DNA of 53,578 nt from Flavicella sp963932955 (GTDB lineage: Bacteria > Bacteroidota > Bacteroidia > Flavobacteriales > Flavobacteriaceae): contig CAWVRK010000013.1 of assembly GCA_963932955.1 (NCBI GenBank), positions 1 through 53,578 of the forward strand, written 5' to 3'. This document shows positions 34,158 through 42,794 of the stretch, in pieces. A program made the position numbers and the translations under genes. The notes beneath the pieces were generated by a model that was not told where the DNA came from, did not search any database, and worked only from the letters and a program-made list of their open reading frames with translations. The first letter of the stretch is position 1. The number at the start of each line of letters is the position of its first letter.

Positions 34158-35432
34158 ATGAATGCACCTTTAGCAGAACGGATCCGTCCCAAATCACTAG
34201 AAGACTACATCAGTCAACAACACCTTGTGGGAAAAACAGGTGTTTTGACGCAGCACATCAAAAAAGGCATCATTCCATCTTTGATCCTTTGGGGCCCTCC
34301 AGGTATTGGAAAAACAACCTTGGCCAACATCATTGCAGCAGCGTCCAATCGCCCCTTTTACACCCTTAGCGCGATCAACTCTGGAGTTAAAGACATCAGG
34401 GATGTCTTGGACAAAGCAAGACAAAGAGGAGGCTTGTTTACTGCCAAGAACCCAATTCTCTTTATTGATGAAATCCATCGCTTTAGCAAATCACAACAAG
34501 ACTCGCTGCTTGCCGCTGTCGAAAAAGGGTGGGTCACCTTGATTGGAGCGACTACTGAGAACCCGAGCTTTGAAGTGATTCCTGCTCTCCTCTCCAGATG
34601 CCAAGTGTACATCTTGAATTCCTTTGATAAAAAAGACCTGATAGCCCTGTTGCACCGTGCCTTGGAAAAAGACATTGTACTCAAAGAAAAAGACATCGAA
34701 CTCAAAGAAACCGAAGCACTGATCCAAGTATGTAGCGGAGATGCTCGAAAATTACTAAACATCTTTGAATTGGTAGTGGCTTCGGAAGAAGGAGCCATCG
34801 TGGTAACCAACGAGATGGTGTTGCAAAAAATTCAAAAAAACACCGTTCGCTACGACAAAACAGGCGAGCAACACTTCGATATTGCCTCTGCATTTATCAA
34901 ATCAATTCGAGGGAGTGACCCCAACGCCGCAGTTTACTGGCTCGCAAGAATGATTGAAGGTGGAGAAGATGTCAAATTCATTGCCAGACGCTTGTTGATT
35001 GCAGCTTCTGAAGATATCGGAAATGCGAATCCCACTGCACTCATCATGGCCAATACAACCTTCCAGGCTGTTGCTACAATTGGCTACCCAGAGTCTCGGA
35101 TTTTATTAAGTCAATGTGCTGTCTACTTAGCAAACTCCCCCAAAAGCAACAGTTCCTATGTCGCCATCAACAAGGCGCTGGAATTGGTAAAAAAAACAGG
35201 AGACCTTTCTGTTCCCCTCCCCCTTCGAAATGCTCCGACAAAATTGATGAAAGACTTGGACTACGGCAAAGATTACAAATACGCCCATCACTATGAAAAC
35301 AATTTTGTCGGACAAGAGTTTCTTCCCAAAGAAATTGAAAACACCAAGCTCTATGAGCCTGGAGAAAATCCCCGAGAAAAGGATTTTAGAAAGTTTTTAA
35401 AAATACGATGGAAAGAAAAATACGGCTACTAA
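34158..35432 (+). CDS. rarA: Replication-associated recombination ATPase RarA (MgsA)
   Basis: An AAA+ clamp-loader-like ATPase acting at stalled replication forks. The 424 residues start at ATG 34158 (MNAPLAERIRPKSLEDYISQ, the canonical beginning); the longer open frame upstream has no family similarity. Walker A is GPPGIGKTT, Walker B LFIDEIHRF, sensor GATTENPSF. The C-terminal tetramerisation domain includes YWLARMIEGGEDVKFIARRL and LRNAPTKLMKDLDYGKDYKY. Its TAA overlaps the stop codon of the convergent gene. Confidence 0.95.
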   Translation: MNAPLAERIRPKSLEDYISQQHLVGKTGVLTQHIKKGIIPSLILWGPPGIGKTTLANIIAAASNRPFYTLSAINSGVKDIRDVLDKARQRGGLFTAKNPILFIDEIHRFSKSQQDSLLAAVEKGWVTLIGATTENPSFEVIPALLSRCQVYILNSFDKKDLIALLHRALEKDIVLKEKDIELKETEALIQVCSGDARKLLNIFELVVASEEGAIVVTNEMVLQKIQKNTVRYDKTGEQHFDIASAFIKSIRGSDPNAAVYWLARMIEGGEDVKFIARRLLIAASEDIGNANPTALIMANTTFQAVATIGYPESRILLSQCAVYLANSPKSNSSYVAINKALELVKKTGDLSVPLPLRNAPTKLMKDLDYGKDYKYAHHYENNFVGQEFLPKEIENTKLYEPGENPREKDFRKFLKIRWKEKYGY

Positions 35433-36247
35433 TGCTCGGTTTTCTTTGTCGAAAATGACATCACAGAAATGCCTGTTGCCGTTTCAAAATCTATTTTCAA
35501 ACTTCCAGCATCCTGAAAATAACCGATGGTCGGGATGAAATTTCCATACACGTCTTTCCACTGGACTTTGAACACATTGGGCAAAGAGGTCTTGAAGAGT
35601 TTGCAAATCAAATCCCCTTGCGCATAGGCAATGAATGGACTCGCAGTTACGTGTCCTAAATAACTTCCTTGGTTTTCAGTCAGCACTATTGCTAAATTTT
35701 CCTCATTGGTATAGACTGCCTTGTGCACAGTTTTTGACTCTAGTGGTAGACTTTTCAAGGTTTCTAGTTTGTCCGCTGTTGTGACAGCATTGAGAGGTGC
35801 CTTTGACCAAGGCGTATAGGTATAGTGCAATGCTTTGAAACTTTCAAAGGCATTGCGCAGGCATTCGTGGAATGATTTTTTAAATTCTTTTTCATCACTA
35901 CGACCCAATTCACTGGAAAAAACAAGGGCATTTTCACAATCACGTAGTTCAAAACGCAACTTGGACTTGAGGAACGATGATTTGTCCAAAACCTGTAGCT
36001 CCAATCCTCCACAAGCTTGCATCAAAAGTACTTGAGGGATTTTTTCAGTATCTAAAAAAACTTGAACACCCTCTTTTTTAAATAAAAATTTAGCCAGAGA
36101 ATTCAACTGGTACTGATCCACTTGTTTTTGAAAATAAAATTGAGTGGGAACCACTACATAAGAAAAATTGTGAATGGTTTTTTGAGCGGATGCAATTTGG
36201 AAGGCTAAAAAAACACCTCCAAAAACAAGGTGTTTAAAATATCTCAT
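35429..36247 (-). CDS. Secreted protein of unknown function
   Basis: The 272 residues run from ATG 36247. A signal peptide (MRYFKHLVFGGVFLAF) is followed by a cleavage site after SAQ. The mature part begins with NFSYVVVPTQFYFQKQVDQY and looks alpha/beta, with no recognised catalytic motif. Similar proteins of unknown function are, from memory, common next to rarA in flavobacteria. The start lies inside the last 14 bases of fdtA, so the two are probably coupled. A longer in-frame start 66 bases upstream would overlap fdtA further and lacks a signal peptide. Confidence 0.75.
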   Translation of the reverse strand: MRYFKHLVFGGVFLAFQIASAQKTIHNFSYVVVPTQFYFQKQVDQYQLNSLAKFLFKKEGVQVFLDTEKIPQVLLMQACGGLELQVLDKSSFLKSKLRFELRDCENALVFSSELGRSDEKEFKKSFHECLRNAFESFKALHYTYTPWSKAPLNAVTTADKLETLKSLPLESKTVHKAVYTNEENLAIVLTENQGSYLGHVTASPFIAYAQGDLICKLFKTSLPNVFKVQWKDVYGNFIPTIGYFQDAGSLKIDFETATGISVMSFSTKKTEH

Positions 36248-36695
36248 GAGATGCTGAGCTCTTTTTAAACTGTGTGAAATCTTGAAACTCTCGGATATAA
36301 TCCGCTTCCTCAAATTTTTCAGAAGCCAAGACCAAACAGACAGCTCCAGAAGAGAAATTGTTCAGCTCCCGCCAGATGCCCGGAACAATCAAAAGCCCTT
36401 TGCTGGGCTTGTTAAGAGGAAAAGTTTTGGTACCCCCCAGACCATCCTGAACAACAACGTCAAAACTGCCGCTCAAAGGAATTAAAAATTGCTGTAAAAC
36501 TTTGTGTGCATGTCCACCTCGATGTGAATCCGAAGGAACGTCGTACAAATAGTAGACGCGTTGGATTTCAAAAGGAATCACCTCCCCTTCCACAACCGAC
36601 AGATTGCCCCTGTAGTCTTTGACCTGAGGAATGTCAATAATTTTTAGGTTTGACACTGTGTTTTGATGGAAACCTGAGGTATCTTTGATGGCCAT
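36234..36695 (-). CDS. FdtA-like dTDP-4-keto-6-deoxyglucose 3,4-ketoisomerase
   Basis: A 153-residue cupin of the FdtA/QdtA family. It converts dTDP-4-keto-6-deoxyglucose to a 3-keto isomer, the step before transamination to 3-amino-3,6-dideoxyhexoses. The active-site motif RGGHAHK is at 59-65 with its two histidines, and YRGNLSVVEG and VPGIWRELNNF are typical. FdtA and QdtA cannot be told apart from sequence by eye; they give the galacto or gluco epimer. The matching aminotransferase lies 2.6 kb away on the same strand. Confidence 0.85.
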   Translation of the reverse strand: MAIKDTSGFHQNTVSNLKIIDIPQVKDYRGNLSVVEGEVIPFEIQRVYYLYDVPSDSHRGGHAHKVLQQFLIPLSGSFDVVVQDGLGGTKTFPLNKPSKGLLIVPGIWRELNNFSSGAVCLVLASEKFEEADYIREFQDFTQFKKSSASHEIF

Positions 36696-36747
36696 AGTAC
36701 GAAAACATTTATTATTCTTAAATTGCAGCTGTTGGAATGCCTTGAAA

Positions 36748-36779
36748 CAAAACTACTAAAATAATCATTCCATTTGCAA
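36748..36779 (-). promoter_or_regulatory. Promoter candidate for fdtA
   Basis: On the minus strand, TTG (36779-36777), 21 bases, then TAGTTTTG (36755-36748) match the flavobacterial consensus. The fdtA ATG is 52 bases downstream. Confidence 0.5.
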
Positions 36780-36816
36780 CAAATCATAAGATATCTACAA
36801 CACCAAAGAAGCTGGA

Positions 36817-37953
36817 ATGAAAATATTACTTGTCGGAGAATACAGCAGATTGCACAATTCCTTAAAAGAAGGGTTGTTAAAGTTGGGACATCAAGTCGTG
36901 CTGATTGGCTTGGAGGATGGTTTTAAGAAATACCCGATGGATCTACTGATTCAAAAGAAATACGACTCGGGATTCTTAAAAAAAATAAAAATATTCCTGT
37001 ACCGTATTTTTCGGATAGACATCAGTTCTTTGAGCATCGAAAGGCAAGTAAGAAAACACAAAAAAGAGTTGACAGGGCATGACATTGTTCAATTCATCAA
37101 TGAAAACGCACTCTCTTGCAGTCCAAAAGTCGCAAAAAGAATTTTTGATTTCTTTCGAAAAGAAAACAAAAAAACATTTTTACTCTCTTGCGGAACAGAC
37201 CACCTCAGTGTCAAATACGCTTTTGAAAAAAAACTACGCTATTCCCTCCTCACTCCTTATTTCAATGGCAAAAGCAGCAAAAGTGAAAACCGTTTTGTCT
37301 TGAACTACCTCGACAGGGCACACGAATCTTTACACCATTGGATTTTCAAACACATAGAGGGCGTGATTGCTTCGGATTTGGACTACCACCTCCCCTTGAA
37401 AAACCATCCGAAATACAAGGGCTATGTTCCCAACTGCGTCAACACTTCCCTGTTTGAAGCAGCACAGATCAAAACTGCTGGTAAAATTCGAATCTTTCAT
37501 GGGATCAATAAGGAGAATTACTACCGCAAGGGCAACGATTTTTTTGAAAAAGCACTTGCAATTGTTGAAAAAAAACACCCCAAACGTATTGAAGTTCTCA
37601 CCGTTAGCAACTTGCCCTACGAAGTCTACATAAAGTCTTACAAGTCTGCGCACATCTTATTGGACCAAGTGTATTCCTACGACCAAGGATACAATGCCTT
37701 GGAAGCCATGGCAAAAGGCAAAGTGGTCTTTACCGGTGCTGAACAAGAATGGCTGGATCACTTCGGTTTGGAAGAAGACAGCGTAGCAATCAATGCACTT
37801 CCAAACACCGAAAAAATTGTCGAAAAGCTTGAAAAACTGCTTTTACATCCAGAGAAAATTGAAGCGATTTCAAAAAATGCGATCGCTTTTGTAAAACGCG
37901 AACACGATCACGTGCTGTGTGCCAAAAAATATACGGAACTTTGGAACCTTTGA
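36817..37953 (+). CDS. Glycosyltransferase, GT-B fold (GT4-like)
   Basis: The 378 residues begin MKILLVGEYSRLHNSLKEGL with the glycine-rich N-terminal strand of GT-B enzymes. The C-terminal donor-binding half has HILLDQVYSYDQGYNALEAM, equivalent to the EX7E region seen in related cell-surface glycosyltransferases, then GKVVFTGAEQEWLDHFG. No membrane segment is seen, so it acts at the cytosolic face. The sugar and acceptor are unknown. It is divergent from fdtA and convergent with the flippase gene. Confidence 0.8.
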   Translation: MKILLVGEYSRLHNSLKEGLLKLGHQVVLIGLEDGFKKYPMDLLIQKKYDSGFLKKIKIFLYRIFRIDISSLSIERQVRKHKKELTGHDIVQFINENALSCSPKVAKRIFDFFRKENKKTFLLSCGTDHLSVKYAFEKKLRYSLLTPYFNGKSSKSENRFVLNYLDRAHESLHHWIFKHIEGVIASDLDYHLPLKNHPKYKGYVPNCVNTSLFEAAQIKTAGKIRIFHGINKENYYRKGNDFFEKALAIVEKKHPKRIEVLTVSNLPYEVYIKSYKSAHILLDQVYSYDQGYNALEAMAKGKVVFTGAEQEWLDHFGLEEDSVAINALPNTEKIVEKLEKLLLHPEKIEAISKNAIAFVKREHDHVLCAKKYTELWNL

Positions 37954-37981
37954 TTCTCAAACACTGCAAACAAAACGTGTC

Positions 37982-39262
37982 TTATTTCCCAAACAAGAAT
38001 TTTCTTAGTGCAAAAACCACCGCTAAGAAATACAAGACATACCGAATAAAATGAGCAAATACGATTCCTTCGGCTCCGTGAGTTTTTAAGAAGAAAGAAG
38101 CCAAGCCAAAAAAGAGCAGCAAGGAAATCAATTCGGTAATTATAAATTCTTTTACCATTTTTTTGGCCAAAAACTGGTGTGAAATAATCAAACTTGCCAT
38201 TTTTACAAAATCGCCTAAGAGCTGCCACTTGAAAAGTGTTTTCATCCCTAAAAACGCATCAGATTGCAAGATTAAAATCACCCACTCTCGACAAAAAAAC
38301 AGGAGTGACAAACCAAAAGCAAAAAGCGGTAAAATTGTTTTATAGATCCCTAAAACTTCTTTTTGAAATTGCCGATTTGTGTGCAATGAGGCAAATTTTG
38401 GAAGCACATACAATGTAAAAATCCCAGCGGTAAACGCAAAATACTGATTGGAAATATAGGTCATTGCTGTCCAATTTCCCGCATTCATTTCGTCGATCTC
38501 CAACACCAACGAACGCCTCAAGTTGATCTCTACAAAACTGGATAAAAACGTCGCAACCAAAGACATCAGAACAAAGGGCAAGAATTGTTGCGCATATGGA
38601 ATCTGAAAAGAGATGTTTTTAAAATTCACGTAAGACCTTAGCACTCTGAAGTACAGATAAAACAGAAAAAAAAATTGCAAGATCGGTGTGATTGCAAGGG
38701 CAAACAAAGCGCCGTTTAAATTTTCGTAATACACCAACAGGCCCATTAAAAAAGCACTGACCACATAGCTGAGAATATTGAGTGCCACAAACTGCTTGTA
38801 CTTGGACAGCCCATTGATAATGGCATTGAAAAGGGCATTGATCGCTATAAAGGGAGTTGCAACAGACAGTATTTTAAATACAAACACAAAATCATATTGT
38901 CCTGAAAAAAGCCAATTATTCAAAGAAAATGCACCAAAAAACAGCACTAAAAAAACAAGCAAACTACCCGACAAGACAAAAACAAAAGAAGTGGAAAACA
39001 GCTTTTGCAATTCTTTTTCGTCCTCTTTGAACTCCGCGACATATTTGATGACTCCCTCAAAAATTCCAAAGGTCGAAAGGGATTGAATGATGGGAATCAA
39101 ATTTCGAAAATTCCCCAAATGAGCAACTCCTGCGGGTCCGAGAAAAACAGCGATGATTTTCTGGGTCGCAAAAGACAAGAGCATTCGAATGGCAACTCCA
39201 ACGGAGGTAAGAGAGGATATTTTGAGCAAAAGATTGTTCTGAATAGCGGATTTGAGGCTCAT
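37982..39262 (-). CDS. Wzx-type polysaccharide flippase (O-antigen translocase)
   Basis: The 426 residues form about twelve to fourteen membrane helices of the MOP superfamily. The N-terminus NNLLLKISSLTSVGVAIRML and KIIAVFLGPAGVAHLGNFRN resembles WzxE-like translocases, which move undecaprenyl-pyrophosphate-linked sugar units across the inner membrane. Its ATG follows the fdtB stop directly (TAGATG), so the two are cotranscribed. Confidence 0.85.
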   Translation of the reverse strand: MSLKSAIQNNLLLKISSLTSVGVAIRMLLSFATQKIIAVFLGPAGVAHLGNFRNLIPIIQSLSTFGIFEGVIKYVAEFKEDEKELQKLFSTSFVFVLSGSLLVFLVLFFGAFSLNNWLFSGQYDFVFVFKILSVATPFIAINALFNAIINGLSKYKQFVALNILSYVVSAFLMGLLVYYENLNGALFALAITPILQFFFLFYLYFRVLRSYVNFKNISFQIPYAQQFLPFVLMSLVATFLSSFVEINLRRSLVLEIDEMNAGNWTAMTYISNQYFAFTAGIFTLYVLPKFASLHTNRQFQKEVLGIYKTILPLFAFGLSLLFFCREWVILILQSDAFLGMKTLFKWQLLGDFVKMASLIISHQFLAKKMVKEFIITELISLLLFFGLASFFLKTHGAEGIVFAHFIRYVLYFLAVVFALRKFLFGK

Positions 39263-40363
39263 CTAATAGTTATTTAATAACTGAACTATCTTTTCCGTAT
39301 CCTCAATAGATTGAACTGGACTGATCGGAAGGCTTAGCAGGGTTTGACTCAATTGTGTTGCTACGGGCAAGGAGGCATCTCTCAAATCAGACAGAGAAGG
39401 TTGCTTGTGCAAGGCTATTGGGTAGTGAATGACCGTAGCCACTCCATTATTTTCAAGGTATTCTTGTAAGTGATCCCGCGTTTCACATCGGATTACATAT
39501 GCATAAAACACATGGTCTTTTCGACCGCTATGCACGGGCAAACTAATTTTTGAATTGTCAAGGTGTGTCGTATAATAACGGGCTATGAGTTGCCGGTGTG
39601 TATTGTCTGCATCTAAAAGGCGTAATTTTATCGATAAAAAAGCCGCTTGGAGCTCGTCCAAACGTGAGTTGAGGCCTTTGATTTCGTGAATGTATTTTTC
39701 AGAAGAACCGTAATTCCTAAGTTTGAAAAGAACGGACGCCAATTCGGAATCATTAGTGGTTATTGCCCCTCCATCACCGAGGGCTCCTAAATTTTTACTT
39801 GGATAAAAACTAAAGGCAGCGGCATTTGCCAAAGCTCCCGCCTTCTGGGAGGATGGATTGCTAGCGCCATGAGCTTGTGCAGCATCTTCAACAACAAAAA
39901 GTTGGTGTTCTTTTGCAATTTGTAAAATCCCGTCCATGGCTGCCAATTGCCCGTAAAGATGCACGACGAGAATGGCTTTTACATTGGGACCTATGTTCGC
40001 AGCGATTTGTTCGGCACCTATGTTGAAATCTTTCGGGGAAGGATCTACCAAAACAGGTTTCAAACCTGCATTTACAATTGCCAAAACCGATGCGATATAG
40101 GTATTGGCAGGCACCAATACTTCGTCCCCGGGTTTGAGTTTACCAAGTTCCAAATAACCTTTGAATATCAATTCTATGGCCTCCAAACCATTGGCAACGC
40201 CCACACAGTAATTCGTACTGCAATAGTTTGAAAATTCGGCTTCAAATGTCCGAAGCTTTTCTCCTAGTATATAAGATCCAGAAGCTAAAAATTCTGAAAA
40301 TGCAGGAGCGAATTCACTTTGAAAACGAGCATTTATTTTTTTCAAATCAAGAAATGGTATCAT
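39263..40363 (-). CDS. DegT/DnrJ/EryC1-family dTDP-sugar 3-aminotransferase (FdtB-like)
   Basis: A PLP enzyme of 366 residues that transfers an amino group from glutamate to a keto sugar nucleotide. The start MIPFLDLKKINARF, the ring-stacking region EDAAQAHGA (from 159) and the PLP lysine Lys190 in FYPSKNLGALGDGGA are clear. The pairing with an FdtA-like isomerase points to dTDP-3-keto-6-deoxyhexose as substrate. Its ATG overlaps the end of the upstream acyltransferase gene by four bases. Confidence 0.88.
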   Translation of the reverse strand: MIPFLDLKKINARFQSEFAPAFSEFLASGSYILGEKLRTFEAEFSNYCSTNYCVGVANGLEAIELIFKGYLELGKLKPGDEVLVPANTYIASVLAIVNAGLKPVLVDPSPKDFNIGAEQIAANIGPNVKAILVVHLYGQLAAMDGILQIAKEHQLFVVEDAAQAHGASNPSSQKAGALANAAAFSFYPSKNLGALGDGGAITTNDSELASVLFKLRNYGSSEKYIHEIKGLNSRLDELQAAFLSIKLRLLDADNTHRQLIARYYTTHLDNSKISLPVHSGRKDHVFYAYVIRCETRDHLQEYLENNGVATVIHYPIALHKQPSLSDLRDASLPVATQLSQTLLSLPISPVQSIEDTEKIVQLLNNY

Positions 40364-41331
40364 ATGTCCAAGGTGCTTAAATTTGTGTAATTTTCTGTTG
40401 CTATTTTATAGACTTCACAGCTAACAGACCTCGCGCCAAATCCTTCTTTCCAATACAACAACCCTTTGTTGAGTTTCAAACCATTGGATTCGTTTGAGAT
40501 TCCAAAATCAAAAAAGCGTTTGTCTTTAAAAACCTCTTGAAGCAGGCAGTCAAAAAGAAAATCCAAAGCAGCCATCTCGTTCCCCTTATCCGTTGCTGAG
40601 ATGTATTGTGCATGTGCGACATTCTTAGATTCAAAAATAGTCGCTCCAGCTAGGATTTCTCCCTCCTTGTAAACATTGAACTGTCGAATAGATTTTGGAA
40701 ACCTCGATTTCAACAGTGCGATTTCCTGCAAGCTGTGCACCGGAGACACTCCGTGTGTTCTTTTTAAATTAGGCGTCAAAACCTCCTCCCAAAAAGCGTC
40801 AAATTCAGCAAGCTCTTCAAATTTCAAAAGTCCCTGTTGTCCTTTCACAACGGCTCGCTTTCTGTTTTTGGTATAGGGAATTCGATGGTTCAAATCAACC
40901 ACTGAGGTCAGGTCATTTCGGACTCGTTTGGCATTTGTGATGAATTGCAGGTATCGAATTTCATCACTCGGAAAATCCTCATAAATAGCAGGTAGGTTTT
41001 TAAGGACAAGATGCCGAATCTGCTTTGCATGAAGAAATCGCAACAATTCTTCACACAGTTCCAAATAAGCATCCGTTTTCAAGGTGGGCAAAACCAACAA
41101 ACCTCCATAGGTCAATCCCTGATGTGAATAAAGGGTGTCCCCCACAAGATTTGCAGGCAACACGGCAATCAATTTCCCGTCTTTAAAGCAGGCCAAAGAA
41201 TGGTCTTCAAAGCGTCCTTGATGGTAGTCCATAAAATGACGGCTCAATAAAAAAGTCGCATTTTTAGCTTTGCTGACGAAGGCTTCCCACAGGGGAAGGT
41301 ACTCGGGGATGTATGGTTTGATTTCAATCAA
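40360..41331 (-). CDS. FemAB/GNAT-like acyltransferase
   Basis: The 323 residues show the double GNAT-fold pattern of FemAB/BioF2-type proteins: ALPANLVGDTLYSHQGLTYG, LVVL-type strands and KEGEILAGATIFESKNVAHA with QYISATDKGNEMAALDFLFD. The start is a TTG at 41331 (M-IEIKPYIPEYLPLWEAFV); no ATG occurs before residue 34, and the N-terminal residues belong to the family pattern. It overlaps fdtB by four bases, so N-acylation of the amino sugar is a natural hypothesis in place of the usual FdtC. Attachment of an amino acid to a glycan is an alternative. Confidence 0.7.
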   Translation of the reverse strand: MIEIKPYIPEYLPLWEAFVSKAKNATFLLSRHFMDYHQGRFEDHSLACFKDGKLIAVLPANLVGDTLYSHQGLTYGGLLVLPTLKTDAYLELCEELLRFLHAKQIRHLVLKNLPAIYEDFPSDEIRYLQFITNAKRVRNDLTSVVDLNHRIPYTKNRKRAVVKGQQGLLKFEELAEFDAFWEEVLTPNLKRTHGVSPVHSLQEIALLKSRFPKSIRQFNVYKEGEILAGATIFESKNVAHAQYISATDKGNEMAALDFLFDCLLQEVFKDKRFFDFGISNESNGLKLNKGLLYWKEGFGARSVSCEVYKIATENYTNLSTLDI

Positions 41332-41398
41332 AATGAACTGTTTTCATTTGTAAAAATAATACTTTCAACACAAGGAACCGTTTTTTTGATTAAAATCC

Positions 41399-41464
41399 TA
41401 TCTTTGACAGCGTAGGATGGAAAAATATGGAGGTTTTTTTTTTAAAATAACACCTCCCATATTT
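41399..41464 (+). promoter_or_regulatory. -7 element and leader inverted repeat for the membrane-protein gene
   Basis: TATCTTTG (41399-41406) is a full -7 match. Downstream, AAATATGGAGGT (41423-41434) pairs with ACCTCC-C-ATATTT (41452-41464), 12 pairs with one bulged C and a loop of 17 bases, ending 11 bases before the ATG at 41475. It could be a leader hairpin or an operator. Confidence 0.4.
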
Positions 41465-41474
41465 GTAAAAAAGA

Positions 41475-42773
41475 ATGGAAAAAACCATGAAGAAGATTGC
41501 GGATACATACGGATATTTGGTCATTGCACTAACTTTTGCAATCGGTATTATCTTAAATTTCAATTTCCAAGATCGCATCAATGCAAATGAAGGAAAAGGT
41601 TTTGACGGCGACTACTACTACAAAATCGCCGAACAACTAAAACAAGGTGAGACTCCCTCTGTAAGAGCTCCGTTTGTCTATAGAGTTGGAACTCCTTTCT
41701 TGGCTTCGGTCCTCCCTTTTTCTCTTTATACAAATTTCACCCTCCTCAACTACACGGCGACACTTTTAAGTAGTTTGTTGTTGTTTTATTGGTTTTCTCT
41801 TCATTTGAAAGAAAAAAAAACCGCCTTGGTCTTGGTTCTTTTTTTAATGACGCACTGGACTTTTTACTTGCGATATACAGGGTTTTATCCAACCACAGCC
41901 GATCCCGTTGCATTTGCATTCATTCTCCTTATTTTGATTCAAATGGAACGCTTTCGACAAAGCAGAAGTCTCGTCAATGGGCTCTGTTTTTCTCTATTGG
42001 TGTTTGTAGGGGTCTTCTTTAGGGAGTTTTTACTGCTTTTTAGTTTTGGCATTTTGGGTTATGGACAACCCTATGATTCACAAAAAAAATTATGGGTCCG
42101 TTGGCCTGTTTTAACCAAAAATATTCCTTGGTTTCTAATGGTGTTTTTGTTGGGAGGGCTTGGAATCTTTATCGTACATCAATTGGTGAGTGTTACTGAT
42201 TATTGGTATGGCTTTTCGGACAGCTTGTACGAATACATGTACAAAAAAAGTATTTTTGATTTGATTGCAGGAGCCTTCAACACCTTTGGCGCATCGCTTG
42301 TGTTGATTTTTATATTTTGGAAAACCTCAAAAGAATTTTACAACAAACACCACGAGGTGGCTTTGCTATCTCTGATTGCACTTTCTATGTGTTGGTTCTC
42401 AGGGGGCGATACGGAACGCTTTTTTATGTGGTTTTCCCCACTTTTTTTAATTCCCTTAGGACGTATTATTGAACGTGATTTGCCTTTTTACACAAACAAA
42501 AAGATATGGATTCCTCTGTTAATTTCTATGGTGTTTACCTTTAGAATGTTTTGGTCGATTCCACCTGTTGATAGCAGCTATTCTTTTCGATTGAAAAACT
42601 CGGATTACAAGTTTCCCTTGTTCCAGGCTTTCCAAGAAAATTGCATCAATCTTATGTCTTACCACGGAGACACCAGAATTGCTTTTTTGGTGATGCTAGA
42701 GCATCTCGCCGTCTGCGTTTTCATTCTGCTCTTATACCGATTTAAAAACAAACAAGAATACAAAAGGCTTTAA
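41475..42773 (+). CDS. Multi-spanning membrane protein of the polysaccharide locus
   Basis: The 432 residues hold about ten to eleven membrane helices. After the first helix there is an acidic periplasmic loop (GFDGDYYYK, Asp44 and Asp46), then VYRVGTPFLASVL, and later YTGFYPTTADPVAFAFIL. An acidic loop after helix 1 is typical of GT-C glycosyltransferases that use lipid-linked sugars, so this is a candidate; a polymerase role is an alternative. No family is recognised with confidence. It is first in a run with the MBOAT and SGNH genes. Confidence 0.65.
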   Translation: MEKTMKKIADTYGYLVIALTFAIGIILNFNFQDRINANEGKGFDGDYYYKIAEQLKQGETPSVRAPFVYRVGTPFLASVLPFSLYTNFTLLNYTATLLSSLLLFYWFSLHLKEKKTALVLVLFLMTHWTFYLRYTGFYPTTADPVAFAFILLILIQMERFRQSRSLVNGLCFSLLVFVGVFFREFLLLFSFGILGYGQPYDSQKKLWVRWPVLTKNIPWFLMVFLLGGLGIFIVHQLVSVTDYWYGFSDSLYEYMYKKSIFDLIAGAFNTFGASLVLIFIFWKTSKEFYNKHHEVALLSLIALSMCWFSGGDTERFFMWFSPLFLIPLGRIIERDLPFYTNKKIWIPLLISMVFTFRMFWSIPPVDSSYSFRLKNSDYKFPLFQAFQENCINLMSYHGDTRIAFLVMLEHLAVCVFILLLYRFKNKQEYKRL

Positions 42774-42794
42774 AAACAAAATCAAACAAATAGG

